DNA from: Taklimakanibacter deserti
GTDB taxonomy: Bacteria > Pseudomonadota > Alphaproteobacteria > Rhizobiales > Aestuariivirgaceae
Assembly (NCBI GenBank): GCA_003574785.1
Contig: QORU01000016.1
Span: forward strand, 62,001 to 126,000
DNA length: 64,000 nt
Direction: 5' to 3'
Under the pieces are notes generated by a model. It saw only the letters and a list, made by a program, of their open reading frames with translations, made no database searches and had not been told where the DNA came from. Below are positions 61,570 through 64,000 of this stretch, piece by piece; position 1 is the first letter of the stretch, and every line of letters begins with the position of its first letter. Position numbers and translations under genes: made by a program.

Positions 61570-62769
61570 ATGGCTTCCGAAGCCTCTTCGCTCGTCTGGA
61601 CTACGGCACCGCCCAAGCGCGGGGCAGTGGCTTTCGCCTCGCTCTTCGCCATCGAATCCTTTGCCCGCGCCCTCATCTCGACCGTCGTCTCGGTCCAGGC
61701 GCATGATCTCCTGCAGTCGAGCCAGAAAGTCAGTGTGCTGTTCACTTGCGTGAGCCTTGCCGTCCTGACGTCGACCCTGATGCTGCCGCTCGTCTTCCGC
61801 TATGTGCCGCGCCGCTGGATCTATACGGGCGGCGTGGGTGGCCTCATCCTGGCCTCGATCGCCTTTGCCACCGATGTGCTGCCGGGACAGGTTGCCGGCA
61901 TGTATTTGCGCAATGTCGGCGCGGCGACGCTCAATATCGCGCTGGCGCTCTACATTCTCGACCACATCCGCAAGGTCGATCTGGTCAGGTCCGAGCCCTT
62001 GCGGCTCGCCTTCTCGGCCGCTTCCTGGACCATCGGTCCCTTTCTCGGCGTCTGGCTCTATGAGACCTACGGTCCCTGGGCGCCGCAGCTCTTGTGTATT
62101 GCCGCCTGCTGCCTGGTGGTGGCGTTCTTCTGGTATCTGCGCCTCAACGACCATCCCATCATCCGCGCCGCCCGTTCGAGGCCGCACAACCCATGGACCA
62201 ATGTCGGGCGCTTCGTCAGCCAGCCACGTCTCAGGCTCGCCTGGATCATCGCCTTCGGCCGGTCCTGCTTCTGGACGACCTTCTTCGTCTATGGCTCGCT
62301 GCTCATGATCGAGGGCAATCTCGGCAAGGAGGCGAGCGGGCTCCTGATCTCGTTGAGCCAGCTCGGCCTCATCATGGCCTATCTCGCCGGGCGGATGTCC
62401 GAGCGCATCGGCGTGCGCAAGGTGATCGCCGGCTCCTATGCGGTCGCCGCCCTTGCGGTCATTGGCGCGGGCTATGCCGGGACCGCCCAGCCCTTGATGG
62501 CGGCGATTTGCCTCCTTATCGGCTCGACCGCAAATTCCGCCTTGGACGGGGTAGGGGGCATTCCCTATCTGCGCTCGGTCAGAGCGCATGAGCGCCCGCA
62601 AATGACCGGCGTCTACCGCAGCTATATCGATCTCTCCGATCTTCTGCCCTCGCTCATCTATTCCTTCGTGCTGCTCGCTTTCCCGCTGGGCAGCGTGTTC
62701 TACATCCTGGGCGCCTGGCTCGCGATCGTTGGCCTCGTCGCCTGGCGCTATCTGCCGCGCTCGATGTGA
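61570..62769 (+). CDS. Major facilitator superfamily transporter
   Basis: Encodes 399 residues from ATG 61570 (MASEASSLVWTTAPPKRGAV) with about 11-12 helices: LAVLTSTLMLPLVFRYVPRR, MYLRNVGAATLNIALALYIL, SQLGLIMAYLAGRMSERIGV RKV, and a final YILGAWLAIVGLVAWRYLPR. The loop GRMSERIGVRK is MFS-like. Substrate unknown. An ATG 12 codons upstream is less likely. Confidence 0.83.
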   Translation: MASEASSLVWTTAPPKRGAVAFASLFAIESFARALISTVVSVQAHDLLQSSQKVSVLFTCVSLAVLTSTLMLPLVFRYVPRRWIYTGGVGGLILASIAFATDVLPGQVAGMYLRNVGAATLNIALALYILDHIRKVDLVRSEPLRLAFSAASWTIGPFLGVWLYETYGPWAPQLLCIAACCLVVAFFWYLRLNDHPIIRAARSRPHNPWTNVGRFVSQPRLRLAWIIAFGRSCFWTTFFVYGSLLMIEGNLGKEASGLLISLSQLGLIMAYLAGRMSERIGVRKVIAGSYAVAALAVIGAGYAGTAQPLMAAICLLIGSTANSALDGVGGIPYLRSVRAHERPQMTGVYRSYIDLSDLLPSLIYSFVLLAFPLGSVFYILGAWLAIVGLVAWRYLPRSM

Positions 62770-62864
62770 CAATGCGCACAGCGGCATGGTGAATGCCGTG
62801 TTAAGGCCTCTTCCACGTCTGTTTAACGATTTTGCGCAATGGTCAGCAGGTTTGGGAGAGTGTC

Positions 62865-62966
62865 ATGTTGCGTATGCGTGCAAAGGTTCCGGCGATTTTC
62901 TATCTCTATGTGATCGCCATTCTGGCCATGAGCGTCGTGGCGCTTTCGCGTATCGGCCAGATTTGA
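62865..62966 (+). CDS. 33-residue single-helix membrane peptide
   Basis: ATG 62865 is preceded by GGGAG seven bases upstream. The product MLRMRAKVPAIFYLYVIAIL plus AMSVVALSRIGQI has a basic start and one helix of about 20 residues. Small membrane proteins like this often modulate transporters or cytochromes; the reading is supported by the ribosome site and the helix pattern only. It lies alone between the MFS and rhodanese genes. Confidence 0.5.
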   Translation: MLRMRAKVPAIFYLYVIAILAMSVVALSRIGQI

Positions 62967-63046
62967 AAGAGAAATTCTTGCGCCTTCTTAGCGCTTGACC
63001 GCCGCCGGACTTGGCGCGACTGTAGCCGCCTTCTCCGGGAAGGCGC

Positions 63047-63460
63047 ATGCCGCAAAAAATCATCCACGGCTATAAGGAGCTGATGGCGAAAGCCGAGGCC
63101 GAGGTCGAGAGCATTGCGGCCGCCGATGCGATTGCCCTTCACGAGCGCGATGACGTGGTCATCGTCGACATCCGCGATATCCGCGAGCTCGAACGCGAGG
63201 GCCGCATTGCGGGATCATTCCATGCGCCGCGCGGCATGCTCGAATTCTGGGTCGATCCGGAAAGCCCCTATCACAAGCCCATCTTCGCCGAAGACAAGAC
63301 CTTCATCATCCACTGCGCCTCGGGCTGGCGGTCGCTGCTCGCGACGCAGATCTTGCAGAAGATGGGCGTGAAGCCCGTCAAGAACATGACGGGCGGTTTC
63401 ACGGCCTGGAAGGAAGCGGGTGGCGCCGTCGAGAAGCTGCCGGAAAAGAAGAGCAAGTGA
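63047..63460 (+). CDS. Rhodanese-domain protein
   Basis: Encodes 137 residues. A single rhodanese domain: DVVIVDIRDIRELEREGRIA, GSFHAPRGMLEFWVDP, and the active-site loop FIIHCASGWRSLLATQILQK with catalytic Cys in HCASGWRS. The final segment NMTGGFTAWKEAGG is standard. Probably a sulfurtransferase of the cytoplasm. Nine bases before the GST gene. Confidence 0.93.
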   Translation: MPQKIIHGYKELMAKAEAEVESIAAADAIALHERDDVVIVDIRDIRELEREGRIAGSFHAPRGMLEFWVDPESPYHKPIFAEDKTFIIHCASGWRSLLATQILQKMGVKPVKNMTGGFTAWKEAGGAVEKLPEKKSK

Positions 63461-63469
63461 GAGGCATCC

Positions 63470-64000
63470 ATGGCGAAGCTCCATCTCGTCATCGGCAACA
63501 AGAATTACTCCTCCTGGTCGCTCAGGCCCTGGATGGCGCTCACCATGGCGCATATCCCCTTCGAGGAAACGATCATCCCGCTCGATCAGCCGCAGACCAA
63601 GAAACACATCACCGAGCATTCGGAGGCAGGCTTTGTGCCGGTGCTGCATCACGGCAAGCTGACGGTGTGGGAATCGCTCGCCATTCTCGAATATCTGGCC
63701 GAGATGTTTCCGGAAAAGAAACTCTGGCCGGAAGGCAAGGCCGCCCGTGCCGCGGCGCGCTCGGTGGCGAACGAGATGCATTGTGGCTTCGCCGCGCTGA
63801 GAAGCGCCTGCCCGATGAATCTGCGCCGGCCGCGCAAAGCGGTCGCGATGAACGAGACGGTGAAGACCGATGTTGCGCGCATCGACGCGCTCTGGCGTGA
63901 GTGCCGCAGGGCCCATGGCCGGAAGGGCAGATTCCTGTTCGGGCCCTTCAGCAATGCCGACGCGATGTTCGCGCCGGTCGTGACCCGTTTCGACACCTAT
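63470..64000 (+). CDS. Glutathione S-transferase family protein (3' end beyond the window)
   Basis: 177 codons from ATG 63470 to the right edge. The N-domain is LHLVIGNKNYSSWSLRPWMA, with SSWSLRPW as in GST subfamilies of the YfcF/maleylacetoacetate-like type, then EAGFVPVLHHGKLTVWESLA and ILEYLAEMFPEKKLWPEG. The C-domain continues with NEMHCGFAALRSACPMNLRR. The remainder is not in the window. Likely co-transcribed with the rhodanese. Confidence 0.88.
   Translation, partial: MAKLHLVIGNKNYSSWSLRPWMALTMAHIPFEETIIPLDQPQTKKHITEHSEAGFVPVLHHGKLTVWESLAILEYLAEMFPEKKLWPEGKAARAAARSVANEMHCGFAALRSACPMNLRRPRKAVAMNETVKTDVARIDALWRECRRAHGRKGRFLFGPFSNADAMFAPVVTRFDTY

Overview
This 64 kb window is high-GC DNA, dense with genes that often overlap by 1-8 bases. 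It looks like the chromosome of an alphaproteobacterium, most likely Hyphomicrobiales (Rhizobiales). Evidence for this: the aerobic cobalamin genes with a cbiG-cobJ fusion and cobN; a perfect CtrA box (TTAA-N7-TTAA) in front of minCDE; yajC-secD-secF followed by an Mth938 / squalene-synthase-like pair; a homospermidine synthase; and short palindromic intergenic elements of the kind common in rhizobia. No rRNA, CRISPR array, prophage or recognisable transposase is visible. Two tRNA genes are present: Leu(GAG) and Gln(UUG).

Layout. 1-5.2 kb (minus): corrin-ring genes cbiX-cobH-cobL-cobI-cbiG/cobJ, tightly overlapping and truncated by the left edge, with a leader that resembles part of a cobalamin riboswitch. 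5.3-9.8 kb: an accessory insert holding two secreted proteins, a cobalt-type nitrile hydratase (alpha and beta) with a possible remnant of a third gene, a decayed fragment of cobO and an O-methyltransferase. 9.8-16.3 kb (minus): a second cobalt/cobalamin operon, cbtB-cbtA-cobW-cobN-cobO, behind a canonical cobalamin riboswitch. The cobalt transporter, the chelatase subunit and the cobalt-type nitrile hydratase make this a cobalt-centred neighbourhood.

16.4-24.6 kb: a Rieske oxygenase behind a BetI-like operator, a polyamine-type ABC transporter without its ATPase, a glycosyltransferase with a histone-like lysine tail, two tandem cupins, a GIY-YIG-like protein and homospermidine synthase. 24.7-29 kb: an amidase-activator-type LysM/LytM lipoprotein, two large hairpins, a GST, a HEAT-repeat protein and a DUF815 ATPase. 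29.1-36.1 kb: yajC, a SecD paralogue reduced to its periplasmic domain, secD, secF, the NDUFAF3/NDUFAF6-like pair and a DUF4153 membrane protein. 36.1-40.8 kb: trmFO, the biotin-carboxylase subunit of an acyl-CoA carboxylase, acylphosphatase and lipB.

40.9-43.2 kb: tRNA-Leu followed by a BglII/BstYI-type restriction endonuclease and a convergent MT-A70 methyltransferase, probably a small defence insertion. 43.3-48.6 kb: minCDE, intergenic repeats, small secreted proteins (two of them divergent paralogues) and tRNA-Gln. 48.8-54.9 kb: a complete branched-chain-amino-acid-type ABC transporter in one operon with a metallo-beta-lactamase-fold hydrolase and an isochorismatase-fold protein that has lost its D-K-C triad. 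54.9-64 kb: an AT-richer orphan, a TetR regulator, a DMT exporter, a cupin, MgtE, two GNAT/HutD genes, a long CDF metal exporter, an MFS protein, a 33-residue membrane peptide, a rhodanese and a partial GST.

All protein assignments are from motifs and family resemblance read by eye; no database search was run.
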